From assembly GCF_954871325.1 (NCBI RefSeq), contig NC_088775.1, positions 21,243,561-21,307,560 of the forward strand: 64,000 nt of DNA, written 5' to 3'. Under the pieces are notes generated by a model. That model saw only the letters and a program-made list of their open reading frames with translations. It had not been told where the DNA came from and did no database searches. The stretch is from Gordionus sp. m RMFG-2023. Taxonomy: Eukaryota; Nematomorpha; Gordioida; Chordodea; Parachordodidae. Position 1 is the first letter of the stretch; each line of letters starts with the position of its first letter. Shown here piece by piece: positions 45,566 through 56,899 of this stretch. Position numbers and translations under genes: made by a program.

Positions 45566-46315
45566 GAATGATATTTATGGATAAAATATTTTTCCCCTTT
45601 TTCGTGGCATAAATATCATTAGTATTTTTTTTTTAAACGGTAACTTATGATAATTTATTCTCTTTTATATTTTTTTATGTTTGTATTACACTTATGTATT
45701 TTAATAATTTTTTTTTTAAAAAGAAAAAAAAAATATATATATTAAATAAATTTTCCTTTTATATCCAATTGCCAAAATGTAACATTAACATATCTTAATA
45801 ATCACATATGAAACATATTCCCCAATATCAGTCCAATGTACGTATGAAGACTCTTGTCAAGCTAGTTATCAAGCCAACGCTCATAGAAGATTATCGTTTA
45901 TTCAACCTTTCAAAGCAGTGACAACTAAGCCCCCCCTCCCCCCCCCCCCCGATTACATAAATATGACGTTAATGTAGACAAATAGAGATCAAATCTTTTT
46001 ACGCTATGAATATGATATGATATAGGAATTCGTATAAGCAAATTACCGTCCTAACATGTTACACGATGATGTCCATATAGCATACCTTTGTAGGACCTAG
46101 AACATTCATTATTCTCTTAATATCATTAATAATCAAGAGGCATAATTATATAAATATGGAGTAAAATTAGACAACGGGATATCATATATTTTTCCTATGA
46201 ACATGATATGAAGAAAAATTCTCTTATTATAATAATTGGTAAGATCTTTGTATTATATATTTGTAAATATATATTGAATATTATATATATGATTTGATAG
46301 GCGTGTCACTGGCCC
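45566..46315 (+). other. Remaining 3' region of element B
   Basis: AT-rich, non-coding; includes a C-rich run at 45,931-45,950 and two weakly similar stretches with GAATATGATATGATATAGGA (46,008) and GAACATGATATGAAG (46,199). Confidence 0.5.
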
Positions 46316-46329
46316 ATAAATGGGTGGCA
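46312..46329 (+). promoter_or_regulatory. Polypurine tract of element B
   Basis: AAATGGGTGGCA directly before the 3' LTR start TGTCG; similar in sequence to that of element A. Confidence 0.6.
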
Positions 46330-46711
46330 TGTCGTAATTCGCAATATTTTTTTTTAGTTTATATAAAATTAATAGAAATGTCAATCATTTTTTTAATAAT
46401 AACTTTGATTTTTTTGATTATCATTTTTTTGCATCGTTTTTGTAAAATGATTTTTGATAATCATTAATTTTTTTTATGATTTTTAATAGATTAATCATAA
46501 ATTTTTTTTGCGATATTAATTTTTGTTTTAAATATAATTAAATTTTTGCAAATAAATTTTATAATAAAAGATATTGTGTTTTATTAATTCAATATTTTGC
46601 TGATTAATTTAGAGGCTTGATTAAGTTAAGTTATAAGTTGAGTATTGTTCCCTTTTAAGTATTTTCTTTACGCTCTAAATTTTGATTAATTCACCCCTTC
46701 TTATTTTGTTA
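46330..46711 (+). repeat. Element B 3' LTR
   Basis: 382 bp, partner of 36,696-37,075; followed by GTGAC and satellite sequence. Confidence 0.9.
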
Positions 46712-47555
46712 GTGACATTTATCATAATCGTTATTTTTTAAGTTTTTTTGACGAATCGGCTAAAATAAGTATTGTAAACATGTATTAATAAAACTTCAAT
46801 GAAGATGTACCCTAGATAAGTGACAATTGTCATAATCCTTATTTTTAAAGTTTTTTTGATGCAAATAGGTAAAAATATAGATTTTAAACTTGTTAAATTA
46901 AAATTTCATGAAAATGTACCAGAAAAGTGACAATTGTAATAATCGTTATTTTTAAACTTTTTTTGACGTAAATGGGCCAAAATAACTATTGATAACATGT
47001 TTAAATAAATAATCATTTTAAAAGTTCTTTGAATTTTTTTGACGCAAATGGGCAAAAAATAAATTGCTAACATGTTTAAATAAAAGTGAAGATGTACCCT
47101 AGATAAGTGACAATTGTCATAATCCTTATTTTTAAAGTTTTTTGACGCAAATGGGCAAAAATAGAAATTGCTAACATGTTAAAATAAAATATCAATGAAG
47201 ATGTACTATAGATAAGTGACAATTGTCATAATCGTTGTTTTTAAAGTTTTTGATACAAATGGATAAAAATATAGATTGTAAAAATGTCAAATTAAAATTT
47301 CATAAAGATGTACCATATAAAAGTGACAATTGTCTTAATTGTTATTTAAAAGTTTTTAAATTTTTTTGAAGCAAATGGGCTAAAATATAAATTGCTAATA
47401 TATTAAAATAAAATTTCAGTGAAGATATACCCTAGATAAGTGACAATAGTCATAATCGTTATTTTTATAGTTTTTGAATTGTTTGACTAAATTGGACAAA
47501 AATATAAATTTTAACATGTTAAAATAAAATTTCAGTCGAAACAAAAAAACAAATC
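46712..47555 (+). repeat. Satellite array, plus orientation
   Basis: Seven to eight units of about 105-125 bp. Unit order: GTGACAATTGTCATAATCGT, TATTTTTAAAGTTTTTTTGA, CGCAAATGGGCAAAAATA, a TAAACATGTTAAATTAAAAT stretch, then TTTCA.TGAAGATGTACC. Each unit contains the perfect 12-bp palindrome TGACAATTGTCA. Units vary by a few to about 20 percent. Confidence 0.9.
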
Positions 47556-47939
47556 GATATTTTCATGCTCATAATCGTTGTTCCTTTTATCCTGCTTAAA
47601 ATTTGATAAAAATATGCAAAGTGATTATTAAAGATAGTTGTAACCTATGTTAAATTCTAAACTTTTAAGATATGGATTCACAATCTTAATTAATTAATTT
47701 TAATTCTACATTATAAAAATAACCTTGCATTCATAGTTAGCAAATATTTTTGTATAATCGTGGCAAAATAGTGCTGAGTCTGAATTCAGGGTAGGATTTT
47801 TATAGAAAGAACTTAAAAACCATATGAATATTATTTAGTAATATGATACAATCAACATCCTATAAATTTAATGTTAAGATTTTATTTTTATAAAATGGTT
47901 AAAATGGATTACAATCTATATTTAACCTATTTACATCAA
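47556..47939. other. Centre of element F
   Basis: Non-repetitive AT-rich DNA between the two oppositely oriented satellite arrays. No gene seen. Confidence 0.6.
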
Positions 47940-49795
47940 AGAACTTTAAAAACAACGATTATAACAATTGTCAGTTTTCAATGGTATATCTTCATGAAAT
48001 TTTAATTTAGCAACAAAAAAATTGAAAAAAACTTTATTAACAACGATTATGACAATTGTAACTAATCTATGGTACATCTTCACTGAAATTTTATTTTAAC
48101 ATGTAAGCAATTTATATTTTTGCCCATTTGCGTCTAAAAAATTTAAAGTTATAAAATAACGATTATGACAATTGTCACTTTTCTATGGTACATCTTCATG
48201 AAATTTTAATTTAACATGTTTACAATCTATATTTTTACTTATTTGCGTCAAAAAACTTTAAAAATAACGATTATGACAATTGACACATATCTAGGGTAAA
48301 TTTCAATGAAATTTTATTTTAACATGTTAGCAATACTTATTTTAGCCTATTTACGTCAAAAAAATAAAAAAAGTTATAAAATAACGATTATGACAATTGT
48401 CACTTTTTATGGTACATTTTCATGAAATTCTAATTTAGCATGTTAACAATCTATATTTTTACCCACTTGCGTTAAAAAAATACAAAAAACTTTAAAAATA
48501 ACGATTTTGACAATTGTCACTTATCTAGGGTACATCTTCACTGAAGTTTTATTTAAATATGTTATCAATACTTATTTTGGCCCATTTACGTCAAAAAAAG
48601 TTTAAAAATAATGATTATGATAATTGTCACTTATCTAGGGTACATCTTCACTGAAGTTTTATTTAAACATGCTAGCAATACTTATTTTAACCCATTTTGG
48701 TCAAAAAACTTTAAAAATAACGATTATGACAATTGTCATTTTCAATGGTACATCTTCTTGAAATTTTAATTTAGCATGTACAATCTATATTTTTACGCAT
48801 TTGCAACAAAAAAATTCAAAATAAACAACGATTAAGACAATTGTAACTTATCTATGGTACATCTTCACTGAAATTTTATTTAAACATGTTTGCAATGCTT
48901 ATTTTAGCTTATTTACGTTAAAAAAATTCAAAAAAGTTATAAAATAACGATCATGACAATTGTCACTTTTCTATGGTACATCTTCATGAAATTTTAATTT
49001 AACATGTTTACAATCTATATTTTTACCCATTTACGTTAAAAAAATTTTAAAAAGTTTAAAAATAATGATTATGATAATTGTCACTTTTCTAGGGTAAATC
49101 TTCACTGAAGTTTTATTTAAACATACTAGCAGTACTTATTTTAACGCATTTTTGTCAAAAAAATCAAAAAACTTTAAAAATAACGATTATGACAATTGTC
49201 ACTTTTCAATGGTACATCTTCATGAAATTTTAATTTAGCATGTTTATAATATATATTTTTACCCATTTGCAACAAAAAAATTCAAAAAACTTTATAAACA
49301 ACGATTATGACAATTGTCACTTTTCAATGGTAGATCTTCATGAAATTTTAATTAATTTACATCTATATTTTTACCATTTACAACAAAAAAATTCAAAAAA
49401 CTTTATAAACAACGGTTATGACAATTTTAACTTATATCTATGGTACATTTTCACTGAAATTTTATTTTAACATGTAACAACTTATATTTTTGCCCATTTA
49501 CGTCAAAAAATTGTAAAAATTCTTTAAAAATAATGATTATGACTATTGTCACTTTTATATGGTACATCCTAATTGAAATTATAATTTAACATGTTAAAAA
49601 TACATATTTTTGCCCATTAGCGTTAAAAAAATCTAATGTTTAAAAATACCGATTATGATAATTGCCATATTTCCAAGGAACATCTTCATTAAATTTATAA
49701 TTTAATATCTTTACAATATAAATGATATTTTCGCCTTTTTGAGTCAAAAAATTTCAAAAATCTTAAAAATAACGAATATGACAATTGCCACATTA
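47940..49795 (-). repeat. Satellite array, minus orientation
   Basis: About seventeen units of the same satellite in reverse orientation (AACGATTATGACAATTGTCA, CTTTTCTATGGTACATCTTC, then ATGAAATTTTAATTTAACAT). Longer than the left array, so copy number changed after the arms formed. Confidence 0.9.
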
Positions 49796-50250
49796 AATTA
49801 TTTTCCTTAAAAAGATCAAAAATAAAGTTGAATATAAATATTTAAAAAAAAATTATTAAGAAAACCCATCTCTTTTAATATACTTAAGAAATAGATAATA
49901 TAAAATAACATAAATAAGTTGAATATAAATATTTAAAAAAAAATTATTTAGAAAACCCACCTCTTTTAATATTATTAAGAAATAGATAATTTTACAAAAA
50001 TGATAAAAAACTATAAAAGATTTCACTTAAATTGTATATTTATAATAAATTTCACAAAAGAATTCCTCAAAAAAATACATTTACAAAGAAGATTTAAAAT
50101 TTTTATCAAAATATGTTCAAAAATCTTTTTCTTCAAGAAATATTTTTTACTTAAAATTTTGAGCGTGAAAATCACTAATAAATTGTAACAAACATAATAT
50201 TACAATAGTAGAATATCATTTTTTATTAAAAAACATCAAATAATAAATAA
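49796..50250. repeat. Right arm of element F
   Basis: Reverse complement of 35,900-36,540 apart from the MITE at 36,145-36,387. It contains a local tandem duplication of about 100 bp (GTTGAATATAAATATTTAAA .. AAAACCCA.CTCTTTTAAT, at 49,827 and 49,919). Confidence 0.8.
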
Positions 50251-50275
50251 TATGTTGTTTTCCTTTAAATAAATG

Positions 50276-50345
50276 CATTCGCAATATATTTATTGTTTCG
50301 CGGTAATGCGCTCGCGATAATGACTTCGCGCAAACATATCATCGA
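50276..50345. repeat. Right terminal CGCGAA cluster of element F
   Basis: GCATTCGCAATATA, TTTCGCGGTAATGCGCTCGC, GATAATGACTTCGCGC: inverse of the steps at the left end, fewer in number. Confidence 0.65.
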
Positions 50346-50367
50346 CCTTACTATCAATAAATTAATA

Positions 50368-50970
50368 ATATATTCCTTGTGAAATATGGATGTTGAAGGA
50401 AATGTTGCCGCATGTAATTTTTTGCGACAGATATGCAAATTTTATAGTTAATTTTTTAAAGATTTATTCTGGTTAATCATCCAAGGGAGTATATATCCTA
50501 CTTCACAACGTATGTTATCCAAAATGAATGGATTGTATCCTACTATTTAAAAAAAGAAGTCAAATTTTAGGAACGAAGTAAAACAAAAGTCCCCTTTTCC
50601 CATATTTTAACAATAATTAACTATCAAATATCGATTAAGAATTTTTACAATTAGCTAATGATCAAAATTTAAAGTAAGTTTTCCGTTACCTCTAAAAAAG
50701 AGTTCTTTTAAAAGCGATTAACGAATTGCGTTTTTTTTCTCAAAAAAGGTAACATTATTACTTTACAGCACTAGCAATGACTCATTTTGATGTTTGAGAG
50801 CAGCATTATTAATATATTCCATTTGGAATGAGAATGTTGAAGGAAATGTGATAATGGTTGAAGCATATTAACTGCAAATTTATCGTTAATGATTTATTCT
50901 GGTTAATCATCCAAGGAAGTATATGTATGTTTGTCTTACTGAATGAATTGTAATCTACAGTTAATAAATA
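50368..50970. repeat. Direct repeat pair separated by a hAT end
   Basis: 50,368-50,555 and 50,813-50,970 are diverged direct copies (GTTGAAGGAAATGT, then GATTTATTCTGGTTAATCAT). Between them 50,600-50,790 is a GTTAC-type hAT terminus reading CTAGTGCTGTAAAGTAATAA on the minus strand. Confidence 0.7.
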
Positions 50971-50995
50971 GAATAAAAGTGCGAAATGTTATTTG

Positions 50996-51082
50996 TTACT
51001 GGAGTGGCCATCTCGGTGATGGGGTATGATAAGTATCTGAGTATTTGACCGGATGAAGTGATTAAAAGAGAAGAGATATGCA
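50996..51082 (+). pseudogene. Scrap of a Ty3/gypsy protease (fossil)
   Basis: About 85 bp reading TGVAISVMGYDKYLSI then PDEVIKREEICKI, closely parallel to the element A protease after its active site. A third, heavily truncated member of the A/B lineage. Broken. Confidence 0.6.
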
Positions 51083-51099
51083 AAATTAACTAATATAAA

Positions 51100-51340
51100 A
51101 ATAAATTAAATATGGTATAAATTTTTGTAATTGAATAACAATTATAATATATTTATTTATAATTAAATTAGCCTTTAATAATAAGATTTTTTATAATTAA
51201 ATTAGCCTTTAATAATAAAATTTTTTCAGGATGAACATATTTTCAGAATGGTACTTGAATATGTATTCATGAATTTCATATAAATATCAGGAGCTCACCA
51301 GTAGATTATAGGTCAGAAATTTACCCTTCATTTGATTATA
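51100..51340. repeat. AT-rich spacer with 37-bp tandem duplication
   Basis: ATAATTAAATTAGCCTTTAA, then TAATAA.ATTTTTT, occurs twice in a row at about 51,151-51,227. No gene. Confidence 0.6.
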
Positions 51341-52580
51341 ATTTTGAAATTAGACAGATTTAATTCTTATAAGCCCCTTACATCAGACCTATTTTTCTGG
51401 ATCAAATAAATTATTTGGGTTTTCCTGGGCTTGGGAAATATTTTTCACCATTAATATGGACTTGGACATAGCTTGAGAAACATTTTTCATAATTATTATA
51501 GACTAAGATTCCTGTAAATTTTTTAATTTTAAATATGGACTAGAAAATGGCCTGAAAATTTCTTTTTAAGACATGGCAAGGCCTGATCAAAAACCAAGGC
51601 CCATGCAACTTTCATATTCTGATTGTATTTTTAAATGCATTGTGACTTTTTATATATTTTATTTCAGTCCTCAACTATCAAAATTATTATGGTCTTTTGC
51701 GGGTTTGAGAAAACCAAGTGCGAGGACCTAGCTTGGGAATTTTTTTAATATTAGGCATAGGTGTAATATTTAACACGTAATATTTATATGGCCCTCAGGT
51801 AAAATCTAATTTAAATTATTCAAAAAAATAGTATTCACTCTTAGTCTTAATGGGTTGGCCTTCGTTGGAGTGAGCTAGGTTAAAATAGACTAAAAAATAG
51901 ATATGGTTTTTAGAGATTTACCTATCTCCAGGCTTGGAAAATTACTATCGGTTAGCCAGGTTTGAGAAAATTTTTTTATAAAATTATTATGGGTTGGGCT
52001 GGGCTTGGAAAGTATTTTTATAAATTATATTGGGCTGGGCTGGGAAAATTTTTCAAAATTATTATGAGCTTGGACGCTTGAGAATTTTTTTATTATTAAT
52101 TATAGATCAGACATTGGCCCAAAACAAATTTTTTTGCAGGCCTGGGCTTGACCTGATCAAAAAACAAAGGCCCATGAGAATCTGAATTTTGATTGTATTT
52201 TTAAATTCATTATGATTATTTAAATATTTTATTTCAGTTCTCAACTACCAAAATTATTATGATCTTTCATTGGGCATGGAAGAATTTTCATAATTAATAT
52301 GGCTTTGGACTTTGCCTGGAAATTTTTTTAAATATTAAATATTAGGTATGTATAAGTAATCAGTAATATTTAACAAATAATATTGGTATTATCAAGTAAA
52401 TGCTTTAAATTTATTTTTACTCAAACCATAGCACTTAGTTTTAATGAATTATACCAGGCCTGAAGGGATGAGGAGGTAAGAAGAATAAAAATTGGATATT
52501 ATTTTCAAATAACAGGTAACATGCATAAAAGTTAGAAGAAAATTTTCATTCTCCGTCATTTTTGACGGGCTATTTACTAG
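51340..52580 (+). mobile_element. Dispersed family E, two tandem copies with Helitron-like 3' end
   Basis: Two diverged units (about 51,340-51,960 and 51,960-52,580) share TTTTATTTCAGT.CTCAACTA, TTGGGCTGGGCTTGG and GGTAACATGCATAA-type steps. The second ends with the hairpin CCGTCATTTTTGACGG (52,553-52,568), eight bases, then CTAG followed by T. A 3' hairpin shortly before CTRR and a following T is the Helitron 3' signature. No Rep/helicase coding is present, so it would be non-autonomous; the 5' end (TC) was not identified. Confidence 0.55.
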
Positions 52581-52939
52581 TTATTATATAATATATAATA
52601 TATAATATGTTATATTTTTTATTAATTAAAATATCATTTTTATTTTTTTTTATAAATACATAGTATATTCTCAAAATATTATTTACAAAAATTTTTTATA
52701 GTAACAATTTGTAATATACTAAATATCTGTTTAGATTAAAAAAAAAAAAATATGTTATAGTGTTTCATAGTAATTGTTCAGAGTTTGCAAATTTTAATTA
52801 AAAAAATATGATATATTAATATAAAACCCGGCTGAAGGCCTGCAATATAAAAGGTATGGGGATTTTTTAGTTGAGCCCCCTGAGATTGTAAAGGCTAGTG
52901 ACGCCCCTGAATCTATTCACTTCATCATATGTTGAACTT
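52581..52939. other. No recognised gene
   Basis: Very AT-rich, with ATATAATAT microsatellite-like runs and one GC-richer patch at 52,825-52,915. Confidence 0.5.
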
Positions 52940-53310
52940 TTATCTCATGATTCCATATCTTCCATAACATCATACAAATTGTCTGGTAAATTAAAAATTA
53001 GCTTTCTAGTGTCTATTATCACAATTTAAGAAATATATTTCTATTTTATCTATAGATTTTTTTATATTATTTTGATCCCACTCTGGATAATTCAGTGTAA
53101 TTTCTTTTACAAATCTAAAAATAGATTTTTACCTTTAAGTTACTATATATTATTTTTTTTATACAACACATGTTTATTATCTCTTAGTTTCCATTTGGTG
53201 TATCACTCCACTGCCCATATGCCTTTTTGCTACCATAGTATCTAAAATTTATATTTTTTATAGAAGAATTAAAGGTTGAAAGCTATTAATTTCCATTACA
53301 CTTTTCGCTG
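52940..53310 (-). mobile_element. Family D scrap (fossil)
   Basis: Minus strand matches 19,290-19,560: GCATATGGGCAGTGGAGTGA, TACACCAAATGGAAACT and GGGATCAAAATAATAT. It is the non-coding 5' part of the gag-like retroelement D. Broken and old. Confidence 0.55.
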
Positions 53311-53870
53311 CCACCATATAGGATGATGGGGATAAAATCAAAACAAGTATTAAATATAATTTATTTTTATTTACATTAGATCTAATAAATTTATAATCCT
53401 CTTTTTACATTTTAAAAGTAGTATATATAGATACTGTTATATATAAATTTATACCTTATGGTATTTTAGTTTTGTTTATATTAAAAAAAACATTTTACCT
53501 AACTTAATGATTGTTTAGTATCGATTAACAAATTATATATAGATAACAATTTTGTATAACACATTCATTTTTATTTTCACTTTTTAGATTCATTTTTATA
53601 CAATCATTTTTTTACGCGATGATGTGAATTATTATTATGCCTAATATGATGTGCATTCATACAATACATATATGCTGTTGTCAAAGTTATGAATAAATAT
53701 ACAGAAAACTACCAAGACTACCATATTACTATCATTAGTTTCACAGATTATTATCACATGCAAAATAAAATTAGAATAATATAAAAATAACATTACAATG
53801 TTTCTATATACCCAAACATGGATATTCAAAATTAGTAATGCGAATGTATGATATTTAATTTACAATACTA
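53310..53870. other. No recognised gene
   Basis: AT-rich; a 62-residue frame on the minus strand (53,641-53,829) looks like chance. Confidence 0.5.
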
Positions 53871-54189
53871 TTTAAAGCGTTGTAAACGTTACTCAAAAAA
53901 AAACACGTTACCGTTACCTTTTTTAAAAAGGAACGCGCGTTACTGACTATTCAAAAAAGTAACGGGTTACTCGTTATTTAAAAAATTAATTATTATATAC
54001 AAAATTTTTTTATTATTAACCTACAATATATAATATTAATAAAACTATATAGAAAGAATATATATTAAGATAAGATTTTTTTATAAAAAAATTTTTCATA
54101 TATATAATTATAATATAAATATAATTATACAAAAATAATATATTATGTATAAGATAACATTTTTTTATTTATTTTTACCAACAATTGAT

Positions 54190-55671
54190 TTTCAAAATTT
54201 TGATCAGATAAGAGCGCTTAGTGCTCAACACAGCTTTCCCCGTGCTAAACACACGTTCAATTGGCGCAGAAGATGGAAGAGTTGTATTATATATAATAAA
54301 TAAAAATTTTAATTCGAGGAATTTATTAAAAATATTTAAAGATCATCTTTATTTTGTAAAAAGCTTAATATATCATCTTCACCATCATTCATTTCCTCAT
54401 CAAAATTTTTTTTATCTTTATCAAAAATTATTTTGGTATGTGTGTTGGATAAAGGAATTACGACTGCTCTTTCTTCGTCAAGATATTTTCTCAAACTTTT
54501 AGAATTCTTCCTTTGTTGACATCTAATTTGATTAAGGGCCAATCCAATTTAAATAAGGGTGAATTATTGCTGATAATATATATTCAACTTTATAGATATG
54601 TTTGAATCTATTGAAAATAAGATAATCAAAATATAAATTTTAAGCAATATGAACTGTATTACCTTTTATCTATGCCTACCAGGATTGAATCAATAAGTGG
54701 CTTACAAAACTTAAAATTATTCAAAGCCATTTTTTTAAGTTTCAATATTATAATAGTTATCGTGGGAGTGAGATATCCCAAATGCATTTTTTCTTCACTC
54801 TCTAAAGTTATGGAGCCGTAGCAATCGGTTCCATAACCTATAAAATCATATAAATACATATCATATCTCTTAATTAACACTAACCATACAATATTCATTC
54901 ATGAACGACTTGTCGTTATCTGAAAATCTCTGTAATTCAGATAAGATTCGTCAAATTTTTTACAATTCTCCTTAATAAGACTATCTTCAATTTCACTTAA
55001 AAAAAGAGTTCCAACTCTACACAGTTTGAAGATTGCCCATGTTTATTCCACAATAGCTTATACTTAGAAGATGTAATTTTTGAAATGGTTTTAAAATGGA
55101 CATCGTTACCTTTTTTTTCAATGTCAACACTTACAATGAGATTTAATGGTGTGCTGAACAGGAATGATATTTTGATTTTCAAATAGATCAAATAATGGCA
55201 GAGAAACTATTTATCATCCGATTCCTCTCCTTGTTCATATACTCTAATAAATTTTAAATAAATATATTATAATTTTTTTACTTGAAAGCTTTTATATAAT
55301 TTCTAGCATTGTCGGTAATGTATTTGGTCATTTTATATCTTATGTGTGGTAAAAATTTTAAAGATTATTTTTGCAAGATAATCAAATCTGTGTTTTTGGT
55401 TTAGCCTTTTACAAGGTAAGCAGGCTGAAACCCTCTCAAGAGTGTCAAAAACTTTTTAAAAGACAATATTATTTAACTATAAAATATATATTTTATATGC
55501 CGATGATAAGCTGACCAAGAATCCACAGTTATATAGACAATTTTTAGAATACACAATAAATCCACTAATTTCTTTGCCATACGAGAGTAGGCCTAAACAT
55601 TTCATTTTTAGTTGGTTGTTTTTGATAATATTAATAAAAGCAGTGTTTTCTACAATTGAAAATATCTTCAA
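54190..55671 (-). pseudogene. hAT transposase, decayed
   Basis: Read on the minus strand. 55,671-55,560: FSIVENTAFINIIKNNQLKM, the N-terminal FxxVE..F..L/I block. 54,898-54,659: LTPTITIIILKLKKMALNNF and CKPLIDSILVGIDKR, the segment before the LDPRFK block. 54,542-54,400: KSLRKYLDEERAV. 54,300-54,190: LPSSAPIERVFSTGKAVLST then KRSYLIKILK, the dimerisation region with the SAP.ERVFS motif intact. Frames change several times and gaps are present; not functional. Confidence 0.75.
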
Positions 55672-55728
55672 TTACAAAATTAATAACTAATTCATAACAG
55701 GATTGTGCTATTTTTATCTTTGATGTAG

Positions 55729-55998
55729 ATGAATTCTGCATCTTATGATTTATTAATTAAAATATTATTAATTCCTGAATTTTTTATTAAAAATAACTTA
55801 GATTTTTCAATAATTGAAGATAAATCTCTTAAAAGTTTAATTGCATTTTTTAATCCCTCACTAAGCTTATTGTCAAGGAAAACATTAAAAATTGAAATTA
55901 TGATTGTCAAAGATAATTTTTCATTTTCTTATCTTTTCAGAACTCAGAATTATCCTTTAAAAAGTAATCAGGAAAAATATCTAGGTTCAGTTCTCTAA
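55729..55998 (+). pseudogene. hAT transposase N-terminal fragment in opposite orientation
   Basis: Plus-strand frame of 89 residues reading FFIKNNLDFSIIEDKSLKSL and FNPSLSLLSRKTLKIEI. This is the hAT block F....L.FS.VED..F..L....P.Y.LPSR.TL, so it is coding in this direction, although the surrounding transposase runs on the minus strand. It is a separate insertion or an inverted duplication. Confidence 0.65.
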
Positions 55999-55999
55999 A

Positions 56000-56730
56000 A
56001 CAATATTGCTTTATAGTTTTATTCCATATATATATTTATTTAAAAATACAATCTATTTAAAAAAAATTTTTCAAATCACTATTTTATTCTTTAAATTTAT
56101 TATAAGTTAAACCAATAGAAATACTAAAACAGGAAATAGAAGATATTGTTTAAACACATTATAATATTTTGAACCAATACCAATATTTTGTTAATCTTGG
56201 GTTTTTAATGTTAGTTCCCAGCCCTATAGTATAATTCAATTGCTTATATTTTAATTTTATGATTAAGCTTTTCAAAATATTATGAAAGAATACTTATTTT
56301 AATGGTAATTTTATAATATCCATGATTTAATATTCTATCATTAACGTAATGTTTAAAACAATTATATATTAATTCACTTTTTAACTTCATATGCTTTTTT
56401 AAGTTTGAACTGCTGGACATTGAGGTTGAAAAATATGTTTCAACTTGGGGCCCGGGAAGGGTTAAATCATCTTCATCTGAAGAAGTAATATGGACATAAT
56501 ATTCTTAAAATAAATTATAAGAATAAAAAATTTTTTATTAACATTTACTTTGAATTTTGATTGAATATATATTTCGACAGAAAATTTAACAACGTGAATT
56601 TAAAATAAAAATGAAGGAAGTGTTTGATATGAATTAAAACTCGGCTTAAATTATTTGTATTAAGAAATAAAAAATAAATAAAAGTAATTTTATAATACAA
56701 TAAAATATCTTTTTCTTTTCGTTGATATTT
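56000..56730. other. Inner 5' region of the hAT relic
   Basis: AT-rich, no conserved protein block visible. A 75-residue minus frame (56,545-56,772) overlaps the terminal repeats and is probably chance. Confidence 0.5.
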
Positions 56731-56899
56731 TTCAAGAAAAAAAAGTAACGAGTTTGCGTTACCGTTACTCAAAAAAAAGAAACGCGTTATCTTTACTCGA
56801 CCTCTAGAAGAAGGTAACGAATGGCTTTCCTTTTCTTCAAAAAAGATAACGACGTTACTTTTTTGACGTTACTTTACAGCACTACTATTTAACAGAGTT

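Larger units (their letters stand above)
36696..46711 (+). mobile_element. Element B, Ty3/gypsy LTR retrotransposon (fossil)
   Basis: Same lineage as element A, plus strand. Parts: 5' LTR, a frame with membrane segment, a zinc-knuckle region, protease, reverse transcriptase, RNase H, integrase, a long AT-rich 3' region, polypurine tract, 3' LTR. Two younger elements sit inside it: LTR element C (39,995-42,673) between RT and RNase H, and a palindromic MITE (45,091-45,565) in the 3' region. LTRs are about 95 percent alike by eye, so it is older than C. The coding region carries many interruptions (roughly eight or more besides the insertions); it is broken. Confidence 0.9.
35515..50345. mobile_element. 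Element F: large inverted-repeat structure with satellite arms
   Basis: Left side: GCGAA-rich end (35,515-35,785), unique arm (about 35,900-36,540), satellite (36,540-36,695, continuing at 46,712-47,555 after inserted element B). Right side in reverse order and orientation: satellite (47,940-49,790), unique arm (49,795-50,250), CGCGAA-rich end (50,276-50,345). The arms are clear reverse complements (TTACAATTTATTAGTGA, then AAAGAGGTGGGTTTTCTAAA). Without B and the left-arm MITE it would be about 4.6 kb. No coding sequence of its own, so a non-autonomous fold-back type transposon is the best reading; the class is unknown. Confidence 0.65.
53872..56888 (-). mobile_element. GTTAC-type hAT transposon relic, about 3 kb
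   Basis: Both ends are made of alternating GTAAC and GTTAC steps: 53,880-53,970 and 56,735-56,888, the right end reading TAGTGCTGTAAAGTAACGTC inward. The interior holds a decayed transposase on the minus strand and, at 55,729-55,935, a transposase piece facing the other way. Relatives lie at 18.8/22.0, 30.5 and 50.7 kb. Confidence 0.8.

Noticed and set aside
46712-49795. Evenly spaced palindromes considered as CRISPR or as integron-type sites
   Set aside because: Whole units of about 115 bp are conserved, as in an ordinary satellite; both orientations occur as mirrored arms.
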